From assembly GCA_947465645.1 (NCBI GenBank), contig CANIBQ010000024.1, positions 1-59,230 of the forward strand: 59,230 nt of DNA, given 5' to 3'. Below, one piece after another: positions 28,226 through 36,459 of the stretch (within the stretch, counting starts at the first letter, position 1; the number at the start of each line of letters is the position of its first letter). Source of the DNA: Acidobacteriota bacterium (GTDB taxonomy: Bacteria > Acidobacteriota > Vicinamibacteria > Vicinamibacterales > UBA2999). The notes below the pieces were generated by a model. The model was not told the DNA's origin and did not search any database. It saw only the letters and a program-made list of their open reading frames with translations. Both the position numbers and the translations under genes were made by a program.

Positions 28226-29628
28226 TTCTTCACCTGCCCCGCAATTCCGGGCCTGGTCATCGCTTCAGCCGACAGGACCTGTTCGAGCTGCTTCGCGTCC
28301 ATCAGGCCGCGCTCGAGGACGATCTCGCGGATCGGCTTGCCGGTCTTCCCCGACTCCTTCGCGATCTCGGCGGTGGCCGCGTACCCAATGTACGGGCTGA
28401 GGGCGGTCGCCACCGCGGTGCTTCGCTCGAGGAGCTCGCGACACCTGGCCTCGTCGGCTTCGATGCCGTCGACGCATCGCGTGCGGAGCGCCTTCATCGA
28501 CTCGCGCAGGATCGTCGAGGCATGGAGGCCGTTCCACGCGATCACCGGCATCATCACGTTCAATTCGAGTTGCCCGGCTTCGGACGCCGCGCAGATGGTC
28601 ATGTCGCAGCCGATCACCTGGTAGCAGACCTGGTTCACCATCTCGGGCACCGAGGGGTTCACCTTGCCCGGCATGATTGACGAGCCCGGCTGCACGGCGG
28701 GCAGCGCGATCTCGGCGATGCCCGCGCGCGGACCCATGCTGAGGAGCCTCAAGTCGCTCGCCACCTTGCACAGCTCGACCGCGAGCCGCCGCATCGCGCC
28801 TGAATACGAGAGTACGTCGCCCATGCTCTGGGTGACTCGAAATCGGTTCGCCGCGGGTGACAGGGTCAGTCCCGTGTACCGCGACAGGTTGCGAATCGCC
28901 TGCGAGGTGTACTCTTCACCGGCATTGAGCCCCGTGCCGACGGCGGTCGCGCCCAGGTTCAGCTCCTTCAGTTGTCCAGACGAGTGCTCGACCTCGTCGG
29001 CGCCGCGCTCGATGCAGGCGGCGTAGCCGCTGAACTCCTGGCCGAGCGTCATTGGAACGGCGTCCTGCAGGTGCGTGCGTCCCACTTTCAGCACCGCGTC
29101 AAAGTCGCGGGCCTTGCGCCCGAGCGATGCTGCCAGCGAACTGGCCGACTCCACCAGCGAACCGTGCATCAGCAGCAACGCCAGGCGTGTGGCGGTCGGG
29201 TACACGTCGTTGGTCGACTGTCCCATGTTGACGTGGTCGTTCGGGTGCACGAGGCGATACTCACCACGCACGCCGCCGAGGATCTCCGCCGCGCGGTTGG
29301 CGAGAACCTCGTTGGCGTTCATGTTGTGCGAGGTGCCCGCGCCTGCCTGGTAGACGTCGACGACGAACTGATCCCGCAGCGATCCCGCGAGGATGTCGTC
29401 GGCGGCGCCAGCGATCGCTTCGCCGATCGTTCGGTCGAGGCGGCCGAGCGACATATTGGCGTGCGCCGCGGCCTTCTTGATCAGGATGGTGGCGGTGACG
29501 AGGTCGGCCGGTGCCCGGAGGCCGCTGATCGGGAAGTTCTCGAGCGCCCGCGCCGTCTGGATGCCGTAATAGGCATCGGCGGGAACGGCATGGCTTCCGA
29601 GAGGGTCGCGCTCGTTTCGAAACTCCAT
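28222..29628 (-). CDS. aspA: Aspartate ammonia-lyase (aspartase)
   Basis: The 468-residue member of the fumarase/aspartase superfamily has the signature GSSIMPGKVNPSVPEMVNQ. The sequence after it (VCYQVIGCDMTICAASEAGQLELNVMMPVIAWN) is closer to aspartase than to FumC. HPNDHVNMGQSTND is also typical. It converts aspartate to fumarate and ammonia. GGAGGT sits 3 nt before the ATG. It is divergent from a class I fumarase gene, so fumarate production and use lie back to back. FumC activity cannot be fully excluded. Confidence 0.88.
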   Translation of the reverse strand: MEFRNERDPLGSHAVPADAYYGIQTARALENFPISGLRAPADLVTATILIKKAAAHANMSLGRLDRTIGEAIAGAADDILAGSLRDQFVVDVYQAGAGTSHNMNANEVLANRAAEILGGVRGEYRLVHPNDHVNMGQSTNDVYPTATRLALLLMHGSLVESASSLAASLGRKARDFDAVLKVGRTHLQDAVPMTLGQEFSGYAACIERGADEVEHSSGQLKELNLGATAVGTGLNAGEEYTSQAIRNLSRYTGLTLSPAANRFRVTQSMGDVLSYSGAMRRLAVELCKVASDLRLLSMGPRAGIAEIALPAVQPGSSIMPGKVNPSVPEMVNQVCYQVIGCDMTICAASEAGQLELNVMMPVIAWNGLHASTILRESMKALRTRCVDGIEADEARCRELLERSTAVATALSPYIGYAATAEIAKESGKTGKPIREIVLERGLMDAKQLEQVLSAEAMTRPGIAGQVKK

Positions 29629-29636
29629 TGGACCTC

Positions 29637-29663
29637 CGCGCAGGCTGAAGCCTGCGCGCTACC
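29637..29663. repeat. REP-like palindrome (GCGCAGGCTGAAGCCTGCGC)
   Basis: A perfect 10+10 palindrome-like stem with a GAA-type centre, followed by GCTACC. It lies in the 64-bp gap between the divergent aspA and fumarase genes and has the same general layout as the other REP-like elements. Confidence 0.65.
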
Positions 29664-29680
29664 GGCGCGGGTGATCAAAT

Positions 29681-29686
29681 TATACT
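29681..29686 (+). promoter_or_regulatory. -10 box TATACT, 6 nt before the fumarase start
   Basis: TATACT, TGCGGG and ATG follow in a row, the same spacing as for the M16 gene at 19.6 kb. There is no Shine-Dalgarno, which points to a leaderless mRNA. Confidence 0.5.
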
Positions 29687-29692
29687 TGCGGG

Positions 29693-31207
29693 ATGCCCTC
29701 AGTTTTTTGTGACAGCGTCGTCTCGCTCATCATCAAGACGTCGACGGAGTTGCCGCCCGACGTCCGGGCCGCGATGAAGGTGGCGATGGCGGAAGAGACG
29801 CCCGGAACCCAATCTTCGCAGGCGCTGTCGATCATCGCGCAGAACATCGACCAGGCTGCCGAGTGCGAAGGCGCCATCTGCCAGGACACCGGCATGCCCA
29901 CCTTCGAGGTGAAGACCCCGATCGGCGCGAACCAGATCGTGATGAAGAAAGAGATCCGCGAGGCGGTCGCCGAGGCGACCAGGCGCGGCAAGCTCCGGCC
30001 GAACTCCGTCGATTCGATCACCGGCGAGAACTCCGGCACCAACCTCGGCCCTGGAACACCGATCATCCATTTCGAACAGTGGGATCGCGACGACATCGAG
30101 GTGAAGCTCATTCTCAAGGGCGGTGGCTGCGAGAATATGAACGCGCAGTACTCGGTGCCCGCCGAGCTGCCCGGCCTGGGCCGCGCCGACCGCACGATCG
30201 AGGGTGTGCGCAAGTGCATCCTCCACGCCGTCTGGAATGCGCAGGGCAAAGGCTGTGCGCCGGGCGCCGTCGGCGTCTGCATCGGCGGCGACCGCACCTC
30301 CGGGTACGTGCACGCGAAGGAGCAGTTGTTCCGGACGCTCGACGACATCAACCAGGATCCCCGGCTCGCCGAGCTCGAAGCGTCGATCATGGGCGAGGTC
30401 AATAAGCTCGGCATCGGCGCCATGGGATTCGGCGGACGCACGTCGCTCATCGGCTGCAAGATCGGCGTCCTCAATCGTCTTCCCGCGAGCTTCTTCGTGT
30501 CGGTCGCTTACGACTGCTGGGCCTTCCGCCGGCTCGGCGTGGTGCTCGACGGCAAGACGGGCGCGATCACGCAATGGCTTTACCGCGATCCGTCAGCACC
30601 GATCGCAGCCATGGCCGACCAGGCAGGGTTCCAGCGAACGGGCCGTGAAGTGCCTCTTCGCACGCCGCTCACCGAAGAGCAGGTGCGCGCGCTGAAGGTG
30701 GGCGACATCGTCCTCATCTCCGGAAAGGTCTTTACGGGACGCGACGCCGTGCATGCGCATCTGATGAAGCATGAGCCGCCGGTGGACCTGAACGGCTCGG
30801 TGCTTTACCACTGCGGACCGGTCGTCGTGAAGGAAGGCGACCGCTGGCGCGTCACGGCCGCTGGTCCGACCACGAGCATCCGGGAAGAGCCCTACCAGGC
30901 CGACATCATCAAGCGCTACGGGGTGCGCGCGGTCGTCGGAAAGGGCGGCATGGGCGGCAAAACGCTGGCAGCCTTGCAGGAGGCGGGCGCGGTCTATCTC
31001 AACGCGATCGGGGGGGCGGCCCAGTTTTACGCCCGGGCCATCCAGGGCGTCGACGACGTGTCGCTGTTGGAATTCGGGACGCCGGAGGCCATGTGGCACC
31101 TGACAGTGAAGGATTTCCCTGCAATTGTGACCATGGACGCCCATGGGAACAGCCTGCACAAGGATGTGGAACAGAGCTCAGCCAGGGAACTGGCCGCGAT
31201 GGCCTGA
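29693..31207 (+). CDS. fum: Class I (Fe-S) fumarate hydratase, single chain
   Basis: The 504-residue protein has the alpha-type part first (CQDTGMPTFEVKTP with Cys63, GGGCENMN, GKGCAPGAVGVCIGGDR, TSLIGCKIGV). The beta-type part follows (GDIVLISGKVFTGRDAVHAHL, VVGKGGMGGKTL). The three cluster Cys appear to be present. This class uses an oxygen-sensitive [4Fe-4S] cluster to convert fumarate to malate. Fe-S carrier and Fur-rubrerythrin genes follow, which fits an iron/oxidant theme. It is divergent from aspA. Confidence 0.95.
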   Translation: MPSVFCDSVVSLIIKTSTELPPDVRAAMKVAMAEETPGTQSSQALSIIAQNIDQAAECEGAICQDTGMPTFEVKTPIGANQIVMKKEIREAVAEATRRGKLRPNSVDSITGENSGTNLGPGTPIIHFEQWDRDDIEVKLILKGGGCENMNAQYSVPAELPGLGRADRTIEGVRKCILHAVWNAQGKGCAPGAVGVCIGGDRTSGYVHAKEQLFRTLDDINQDPRLAELEASIMGEVNKLGIGAMGFGGRTSLIGCKIGVLNRLPASFFVSVAYDCWAFRRLGVVLDGKTGAITQWLYRDPSAPIAAMADQAGFQRTGREVPLRTPLTEEQVRALKVGDIVLISGKVFTGRDAVHAHLMKHEPPVDLNGSVLYHCGPVVVKEGDRWRVTAAGPTTSIREEPYQADIIKRYGVRAVVGKGGMGGKTLAALQEAGAVYLNAIGGAAQFYARAIQGVDDVSLLEFGTPEAMWHLTVKDFPAIVTMDAHGNSLHKDVEQSSARELAAMA

Positions 31208-31222
31208 GGGCGGTCGGGGAGC

Positions 31223-31228
31223 TATAAT
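31223..31228 (+). promoter_or_regulatory. -10 box TATAAT before the IscA/ErpA-like gene
   Basis: A perfect TATAAT in GCTATAATAGCG starts 37 nt before the ATG. Unlike the leaderless cases it leaves a normal leader containing GGGAGA. No clear -35. Confidence 0.5.
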
Positions 31229-31259
31229 AGCGACAGGTTTTCCCGGGAGATTCCAGACA

Positions 31260-31583
31260 ATGATCAATGTGTCAGCGACGGCAGCGACCAAAATCAGCGA
31301 ACTGCTGACTGAAGAGAACAAGGCCGGCAGCGGCCTGCGCGTATTCGTGCAGGGCGGCGGCTGCTCGGGCTTCCAGTACGGCCTGATGATCGAGGAGAGC
31401 GGCGGCGCCGCCGACCAGGTGTTCGAATCGAATGGCGTCAAGCTGTTCGTCGACCCCGTGAGCATCGCCTACCTGAAGGGAGCCGAGGTCGATTTCGTCG
31501 ACACGGTGACCGGTGGCGGCTTCACGATCAAGAACCCGAACGCGACGTCGACCTGCGGTTGCGGGTCTTCGTTCAGCGCGTAA
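31260..31583 (+). CDS. A-type Fe-S cluster carrier (IscA/ErpA/HesB family)
   Basis: The start at ATG 31260 gives 107 residues. The three conserved Cys are present: GGGCSGFQYG and TCGCGSSFS. The Pfam-type ending NPNATSTCGCGSSF is typical of ErpA/IscA. It carries Fe-S clusters to target enzymes; the class I fumarase encoded just upstream is a plausible client. I cannot separate ErpA from IscA or SufA by sequence here. Confidence 0.93.
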   Translation: MINVSATAATKISELLTEENKAGSGLRVFVQGGGCSGFQYGLMIEESGGAADQVFESNGVKLFVDPVSIAYLKGAEVDFVDTVTGGGFTIKNPNATSTCGCGSSFSA

Positions 31584-31603
31584 GAACAGCACCTGAGAAC
31601 ACT

Positions 31604-31652
31604 GTAGGTCAAAGGTCACCTTTGACCTGTGACGTTTGACCCTTGACCTACA
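31604..31652. repeat. Inverted heptad repeats (GGTCAAA family)
   Basis: TAGGTCAAAGGTCACC at the left and GTTTGACCCTTGACCTAC at the right are inverted copies made of 7-base units. It lies between the Fe-S carrier gene and the Fur fusion, ending at the likely start codon of the latter. Confidence 0.65.
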
Positions 31653-31653
31653 C

Positions 31654-32640
31654 GTGACGACTCCTTCTCTTCCAGACATCCGGACCCTCAAGCCCGCCGG
31701 GGGCAAGCGTTCCAGCAAGCGGGAACAGATCGTCAACGTGTTCCTGCGCCAGGAGGGTCACCTCAGCGCGGACGACCTCGTCGATCTGATTCGGCGCGAC
31801 GACCATCGTATCAGCCGGGCCACGGTGTACCGCACGCTGCAGTGGATGGTCGACGCGGGTATCGCCCGGAAGGTCGACTTCGGCGAAGGCCGGTTCCGCT
31901 TCGAGCACTCCTACCGCCAGCCGCGCCACTTCCATCTCATTTGCAAGACCTGTCACCACTCCTACGAGTTCCTCAGCTCCGACATCGAGGCGCTGGTCGA
32001 AGAGGTGGCGACGGCTCGCAATTTCTCACCCTCGCAGAGCGTCGTCCAGATTTATGGCACCTGCGAGGAATGCAAGACGGGCCGACAGCCGGCCAACGGC
32101 GACGGCCACACCGACCTCGTGTTTGCGAGGGATGCGCTGCGCATCGCCATTGCCACCGAACGCAGCGGCCTGGAATTTTATGCCCGCGCCGCGAAGATCG
32201 CGCGCGACGCCCGCGGCCGCAAGATCTTCCAGGACCTCGCCGCGGAGGAGAAGGAACACCTGGGCACGCTCGAAGCGCGCTACGCCGAGCTGCTGCAGCG
32301 GGATCCGCAGCTCGAATCGCGCCCGACGTTCCTGTTTTTCAAGGGCGCGGCCAACGGCCTGTTCGCCGAGGGCGCGGAGCGGCTCGATCGCGGCGTCAAC
32401 GATCAGCAGGCGTTGCTGATCGGGATTCGATGCGAGCGCGGCTCGCACCGGTTCTTCAAGAAGTACGGTGAGCGGTTCGAGGATTCGGAGGGGAAGCAGG
32501 TGTTCCTCGAGTTTGCCGACGAGGAGCGCGCCCATCTCGACCTGCTCGTGCGTGAGTATCGCGCGCTGGTGGCCCGCCAGGGCCGAACCAAGCGCGGCGG
32601 TCGGCGTCCGGCGTCGAGCTCGCGCGCCAGCGCGCGGTGA
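31654..32640 (+). CDS. Fur-family regulator fused to a rubrerythrin/ferritin-like domain
   Basis: The GTG at 31654 is preferred (328 residues), because an in-frame TTG 18 bases upstream lies inside a repeat. Residues ~15-145 are a Fur-type repressor: winged helix with HRISRATVYRTLQWMVDAG, the metal region HFHLICKTCHH, and a second CxxC in YGTCEECKTG. Residues ~155-310 are a four-helix ferritin-like domain with two Glu...EExxH halves (ERSGLEFY...EEKEHL and CERGSHRF...DEERAHL). The diiron site therefore looks complete. No rubredoxin domain. It is inferred to sense peroxide or iron and to reduce peroxide in the same chain. Its stop overlaps the PHP gene (GTGA). Confidence 0.93.
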   Translation: MTTPSLPDIRTLKPAGGKRSSKREQIVNVFLRQEGHLSADDLVDLIRRDDHRISRATVYRTLQWMVDAGIARKVDFGEGRFRFEHSYRQPRHFHLICKTCHHSYEFLSSDIEALVEEVATARNFSPSQSVVQIYGTCEECKTGRQPANGDGHTDLVFARDALRIAIATERSGLEFYARAAKIARDARGRKIFQDLAAEEKEHLGTLEARYAELLQRDPQLESRPTFLFFKGAANGLFAEGAERLDRGVNDQQALLIGIRCERGSHRFFKKYGERFEDSEGKQVFLEFADEERAHLDLLVREYRALVARQGRTKRGGRRPASSSRASAR

Positions 32641-33482
32641 CCGGCTCCGGCGTCGACCTTCACCTCCACACCACCGCCTCGGACGGACGGTCCACCCCCC
32701 GCGAGCTCGTGGCGCATGCTGTCGCCGGAGGCGTCTCGGTGATGGCCGTCACCGACCACGACACGACTGCGGCATCCGCCGAGGTAGAGGCGGCCGCCCG
32801 CGAGCACGGCATCGAAGCGGTCACCGGCATCGAGATCACCGCTGTCGACACGGAGCGTGACGTCCACGTGCTCGGTTACTTCGTCAACACCAGCGATCCG
32901 GCGCTTGCGTCGTTTCTGTCGGCGCAGCGCGCCGGCCGTATCGCCCGCGTCGAAGCGATGGGCGCCCGCCTGGCGGAGCTCGGCGTTCCCGTCAACGTCG
33001 AAGCGATTGTCGAAGGGGCACGACGTGCGCCGAACCGTTCGGTCGGGCGGCCGCAGGTCGCGCGAGCGATGGTCGATGCCGGTCATGCGATCGACACGCG
33101 CGCCGCATTCGACCGGTGGCTCGGCGAGGGCCAGCCTGGGTTTGTTCCCAGGATGGGCGCCAGCGCAGAAGCGGTGATCGAGATCATTCATCGCGCCGGG
33201 GGCCTCGCCTCGGTCGCTCATCCCGGCAAGACACGCATCGATGCGAGGCTCGCCTCGCTCGCGGGCGCGGGGCTCGACGCGCTCGAAGCGTTCCATCCCG
33301 ATCACGACGCCGCGATGGTTGCCCGCTACACCGGCCTCGCCGCTGACCTCGGTCTGCTCGTCACCGGCGGCTCGGATTTTCATGGCGATCCCGCGCACGG
33401 ACTGACGCCCGGCTCCGTCACCCTGCCCGCGCCGCACTGGCAGCGGCTGCTGGATCGCCGTCACGCTCATGGCGCGGGCTGA
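32637..33482 (+). CDS. PHP-domain metal-dependent phosphoesterase
   Basis: The 281-residue protein has PHP motifs in order: DLHLHTTASDG at the start, VTDHDT near residue 40, GIEIT, SVAHPGK and a final GGSDFHGD. These His/Asp residues bind the metal centre. The layout matches the YciV/RNase AM type, which acts on nucleoside 3',5'-bisphosphates and short RNA 5' ends. The GTG start overlaps the stop of the Fur fusion, so the two are translated together. Confidence 0.9.
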   Translation: MTGSGVDLHLHTTASDGRSTPRELVAHAVAGGVSVMAVTDHDTTAASAEVEAAAREHGIEAVTGIEITAVDTERDVHVLGYFVNTSDPALASFLSAQRAGRIARVEAMGARLAELGVPVNVEAIVEGARRAPNRSVGRPQVARAMVDAGHAIDTRAAFDRWLGEGQPGFVPRMGASAEAVIEIIHRAGGLASVAHPGKTRIDARLASLAGAGLDALEAFHPDHDAAMVARYTGLAADLGLLVTGGSDFHGDPAHGLTPGSVTLPAPHWQRLLDRRHAHGAG

Positions 33483-34182
33483 CCTCGTCATCGCCCTTCG
33501 GGGGGTGAGTAAGGATTACCGTGGTCTGCGTCCGCTCCGCATCGAACGGCTCGAGATCGCCGAGGGCCAGGCGGTGGCGATCCTGGGGTTCGACCGGACG
33601 ACCGCGGAAGTCCTTGTCAGTCTCATCACCGGAGCGATCACGCCTGATTCGGGCGAGGTGGTGGTCTTCGGCCAATCCACGCGTGACATCGCCGACGCCG
33701 ACGCGTGGCTACAGGGTCTCGACCAGTTCGGCATCCTGAGCGAGCGCGCCGTGCTGCTCGACCAACTGACGGCCGCGCAGAATCTGGCGGTGCCGTTTTC
33801 GCTGGAGCTCGATGACATGGGTGAGGACCTGCGCGCACGGGTGCGTCAACTCGCCGACGAGGTGGGACTCGGCGCCCACGAGCTTCAGAAGCCCGTCGGT
33901 CAACTGGACGCGGCCGCGCGGCAGCGTGTTCGCCTCGGCCGCGCGCTCGCGTTGAAGCCTCGCGTACTTCTGGCCGAGCATCCAAACGCCTCGCTCGACG
34001 GCAACGGACTGCCGGAGTTCGCCGCCGACCTGTCGGCGGTCGTGTCGAGCCGCGGCCTGGCGAGCGTCGTGCTGACCGCCGACCGTACGTTTGCCGCCGC
34101 GGTTGCGCCAACCGTTCTCGAGCTCAACGGCGCCACAGGTGAGCTCAAGCCTTCGTCCGGCTGGCGCGCCTGGTTCTCCTGA
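33469..34182 (+). CDS. Degenerate ABC-type ATPase domain protein
   Basis: The 237-residue protein aligns with ABC ATPases (IALRGVSKDYRG..., EVVVFGQ, LTAAQNLAVPF). Every ATP motif is altered: Walker A reads ILGFDRTTAEV without the Lys, the signature reads VGQLDAAARQRVRLGRAL instead of LSGGQ, and Walker B reads VLLAEHPNASLD instead of LLDEP. The frame is intact and codon use is normal, so it is not a fresh pseudogene. It resembles MlaF-like subunits, but no permease gene is next to it. It overlaps PHP by 14 bp. A non-hydrolysing structural or regulatory role is inferred. Confidence 0.75.
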   Translation: MARADLVIALRGVSKDYRGLRPLRIERLEIAEGQAVAILGFDRTTAEVLVSLITGAITPDSGEVVVFGQSTRDIADADAWLQGLDQFGILSERAVLLDQLTAAQNLAVPFSLELDDMGEDLRARVRQLADEVGLGAHELQKPVGQLDAAARQRVRLGRALALKPRVLLAEHPNASLDGNGLPEFAADLSAVVSSRGLASVVLTADRTFAAAVAPTVLELNGATGELKPSSGWRAWFS

Positions 34183-34285
34183 ACAGCTTCGCCGGATCTG
34201 AAGAGCTCCGCTTGGTGGAACGGAACTTGGATTCGTCACCGCAGGGTCGTCAGAACGGCCCGCGGAGGTTAGAGCAGTTTCTATT

Positions 34286-34366
34286 CGTACGTAGTGTCCG
34301 GCTTTAGCCGGACCTTGTGGGCGTCGGCTTTTCACGACGGTCCGGCTAAAGCCGGACACTACGTAC
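34286..34366. repeat. Inverted pair of REP-like palindromes
   Basis: CGTACGTAGTGTCCGGCTTT...AGCCGGACC and, ~20 bp on, GGTCCGGCTAAAGCCGGACA...CTACGTAC. Same family and same paired layout as the element near 22.9 kb. It ends 3 bp before an ATG that could start the cold-shock gene. Confidence 0.8.
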
Positions 34367-34395
34367 AAATGGAAAACGGTCTAGCTAGAGGCGAC

Positions 34396-34620
34396 GTGGC
34401 GAACGGCACGATTAAACGTCTGGTGCGGGATCGGGGCTTCGGGTTCATCCGTGACGAGGGTGGCCAGGAGTGGTTTTTCCACCGCAGCTCGGTGACAGCC
34501 GGCGGTTTCGAGAGTCTCAACGAAGGGCAGCGCGTGGCCTTCGACGAGGAGCCCTCGGCGAAAGGACCTCGAGCGGGGAACATCCGGGCCGACGAGGGCG
34601 ACAGCTCGACCTACGCCTGA
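34396..34620 (+). CDS. Cold-shock domain protein
   Basis: The GTG at 34396 (AGAGG a few bases upstream) gives 74 residues beginning (M)ANGTIKRL. An ATG 27 bases earlier, next to the repeat, is possible. RNP1 reads GFGFIRD and RNP2 reads WFFHRSSV, so the single-stranded nucleic-acid-binding face is complete. It ends GPRAGNIRAD with a short acidic tail. A second such gene lies 0.8 kb away on the other strand. It is probably an RNA chaperone. Confidence 0.92.
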   Translation: MANGTIKRLVRDRGFGFIRDEGGQEWFFHRSSVTAGGFESLNEGQRVAFDEEPSAKGPRAGNIRADEGDSSTYA

Positions 34621-34714
34621 GTCAACGATCTACCACCCTTGACGCTGTCGTCGCTCTTCTCGGCAACGACACGGCCGGAGTGTATCGACGGGCTGGCTCT
34701 CACCAGCCCATTTT

Positions 34715-35365
34715 TCAGGCTCCCAACCCCAACGCGTACGCGGCGAACTTCGGTAGCTCCGAGAGCATGTCGCGGAGGTCCGCCCGCCGCGTCCACCACC
34801 GTTCAGGCGTGGCGTCGTCATGACGACTTCCCCGCATGAGCACCTGGACTCCGGTGCCGCTCAGCTCACGCTGCATCGCAAACCGCGCCCGACGAAGGTG
34901 GTACTTCGAGGAGACGACGACCACCGTACGCCAGCGATTCGCCTGCGCAAGCTCGCGTAGCGTGATGGCTTCGTCCGCAGTGCTGCCGTGCAGCTTGTCG
35001 GGAAGGATGAGCGCCGCCGGAGGCACGCCGAGGTTGATCAAGACGTCCCTCGAGCGCTCGACCTGGCTGGATAGCCGCGCTCCGCGGCGTTCGATGATCG
35101 CGAATGCGGGTTCAAGGTACTCGCGGCTCAACACGAGGCGCGGCGCAGCACCTTCGAGGTAGAGGTCCGCGCCTTCGAGGGCCCGCGTCATCTGAGTGCC
35201 CGCCAGAACGAAGATTGCATCGGCCTTGCTCAGCGGGTCTTCGCGCGCCAGAAACGTTCCGAGATGGACAAACGCGTACGCGCCGAGAGCGGCGAGCACG
35301 ACGACAACGATCGCGAGGATGAGGCGGAGCCTTCGGCTTGACGAGGATGGGATGGGTGGCGGCAC
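34715..35365 (-). CDS. YdcF/SanA-like (DUF218) membrane-anchored protein
   Basis: The 216-residue protein has one N-terminal transmembrane helix (LRLILAIVVVVLAALGAYAF). The DUF218 fold follows: ADAIFVLAGTQMTRALEGADLYLEGAAPRLVLS, STADEAITLRELAQ and VVVVSSKYHLRRARF. Members are linked to envelope functions, but the reaction is not established. It lies on the opposite strand between the two cold-shock genes. The GTG start has no visible ribosome site. Confidence 0.85.
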   Translation of the reverse strand: MPPPIPSSSSRRLRLILAIVVVVLAALGAYAFVHLGTFLAREDPLSKADAIFVLAGTQMTRALEGADLYLEGAAPRLVLSREYLEPAFAIIERRGARLSSQVERSRDVLINLGVPPAALILPDKLHGSTADEAITLRELAQANRWRTVVVVSSKYHLRRARFAMQRELSGTGVQVLMRGSRHDDATPERWWTRRADLRDMLSELPKFAAYALGLGA

Positions 35366-35413
35366 GGGGGAGTGTTTACCCCGGCCCCATCGGGGGCCGG
35401 GCGAGAGGTGGGG

Positions 35414-35620
35414 TTAGTCTTCGATCAACCTGACGTCGCCGGCGCGGGGCCCTTTCCCGGAGTCTTCCGATGAAAAGTCCACACGCTGGCCTTCGCGTAA
35501 TAGCTCGAAGACAGCTCCGCGTACGGCGCTGCGGTGGAAAAAATGCTCGATGCCGCCCTCATCGCGGATAAACCCGAACCCTTTGTCGATGAGGAGACGT
35601 GCGATAGTCCCGGTCGGCAT
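35414..35620 (-). CDS. Cold-shock domain protein, second copy
   Basis: The 68-residue protein has RNP1 GFGFIRD and RNP2 EHFFHRSAV and ends KGPRAGDVRLIED. GGAGGA lies 6 nt before the ATG, a strong ribosome site. It resembles the copy at 34.4 kb but differs at many positions, so the duplication is not recent. It is upstream of and in the same direction as the YdcF-like gene, 48 bp away. Confidence 0.93.
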   Translation of the reverse strand: MPTGTIARLLIDKGFGFIRDEGGIEHFFHRSAVRGAVFELLREGQRVDFSSEDSGKGPRAGDVRLIED

Positions 35621-35842
35621 ACCGTGTCCTCCGATGCGCGTGGCCTGGGACCATCCCCAGGCGCCTCTGGACCGCTTCTCACAAAGCGGATCTATGAAGC
35701 CGAACGAAAACGTAGCGGTCCTGCTGCGCGTCGGTCGAAAGCTCGGCCAGTGTAGGAACTCCGGCCATCGAAGTCAAGGCAAGCCCGAACTCCTTCTGCT
35801 GCCGCAAATTGCGCGTCGACGCGGCAGCCGGTAGCATGACCC

Positions 35843-36445
35843 GTGCTCACAGCCCTCATTCTGGCCGGCGGCGACTCCTCGCGGATGGGAAGCCCCAAGG
35901 CTTTACTGCCTGACACCGAAGGACGGGCATTCGTCGCCCGCATCGTCCGCACGTTCGCGACGGCGGGCGTCACCGACATCGTGATCGTGACCGGGCGGCA
36001 GCATGACGCGATCGACGCCGCCCTCATTGCTGATGCGCCGCCGGTGATGCCGCGGCTCGTACGCAATCCCGATCCGTCGCGCGGGCAACTCTCGTCGCTG
36101 TGGGTCGGCCTCGACATGCTTGCGCCGAGTGCCGCCGGGGTGCTGATGACGCTGGTCGACGTGCCAATGCTGCGCGCGTCGACGATTGAGGCAGTCATCG
36201 ACGCGTGGAACCAGTCGCATGCGCCAATCGTTCGACCCGCCATGGGCGGCCGCCACGGCCATCCGGTCCTCTTCGATCGCGTCACCTTCGAACAGTTGCG
36301 GCAGGCGCCTCTGACGGAAGGCGCCAAGGCGGTCGTGCGCGCCTACGCCGACCGCGTTGTCAACGTCCCGGTTGACGACCCTGGCTCCCTTGTCGATGTC
36401 GATACCCCTGACGACTACCAGCGGGTGATGAAGGACGGTCAGTAG
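35843..36445 (+). CDS. MobA/MocA-like nucleotidyltransferase
   Basis: The 200-residue protein has the N-terminal nucleotide loop LILAGGDSSRMGSPKALLP, the middle LMTLVDVPMLRAST and the late VDVDTPDDYQRV, as in the MobA-like NTP-transferase fold. Within this family MocA adds CMP to the molybdenum cofactor. With moaD and moaE in the same window a molybdenum role is attractive but not proved. The GTG start is preceded by TAGCAT at 5 nt and no ribosome site, so it may be leaderless. Confidence 0.85.
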   Translation: MLTALILAGGDSSRMGSPKALLPDTEGRAFVARIVRTFATAGVTDIVIVTGRQHDAIDAALIADAPPVMPRLVRNPDPSRGQLSSLWVGLDMLAPSAAGVLMTLVDVPMLRASTIEAVIDAWNQSHAPIVRPAMGGRHGHPVLFDRVTFEQLRQAPLTEGAKAVVRAYADRVVNVPVDDPGSLVDVDTPDDYQRVMKDGQ

Positions 36446-36459
36446 AGGCGAGCGAAGGA

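Noticed and set aside
28222..29628. FumC instead of aspartase
   Set aside because: The sequence after the GSSIMPGKVNP signature follows the aspartase pattern, and a class I fumarase is next door; not fully excluded.
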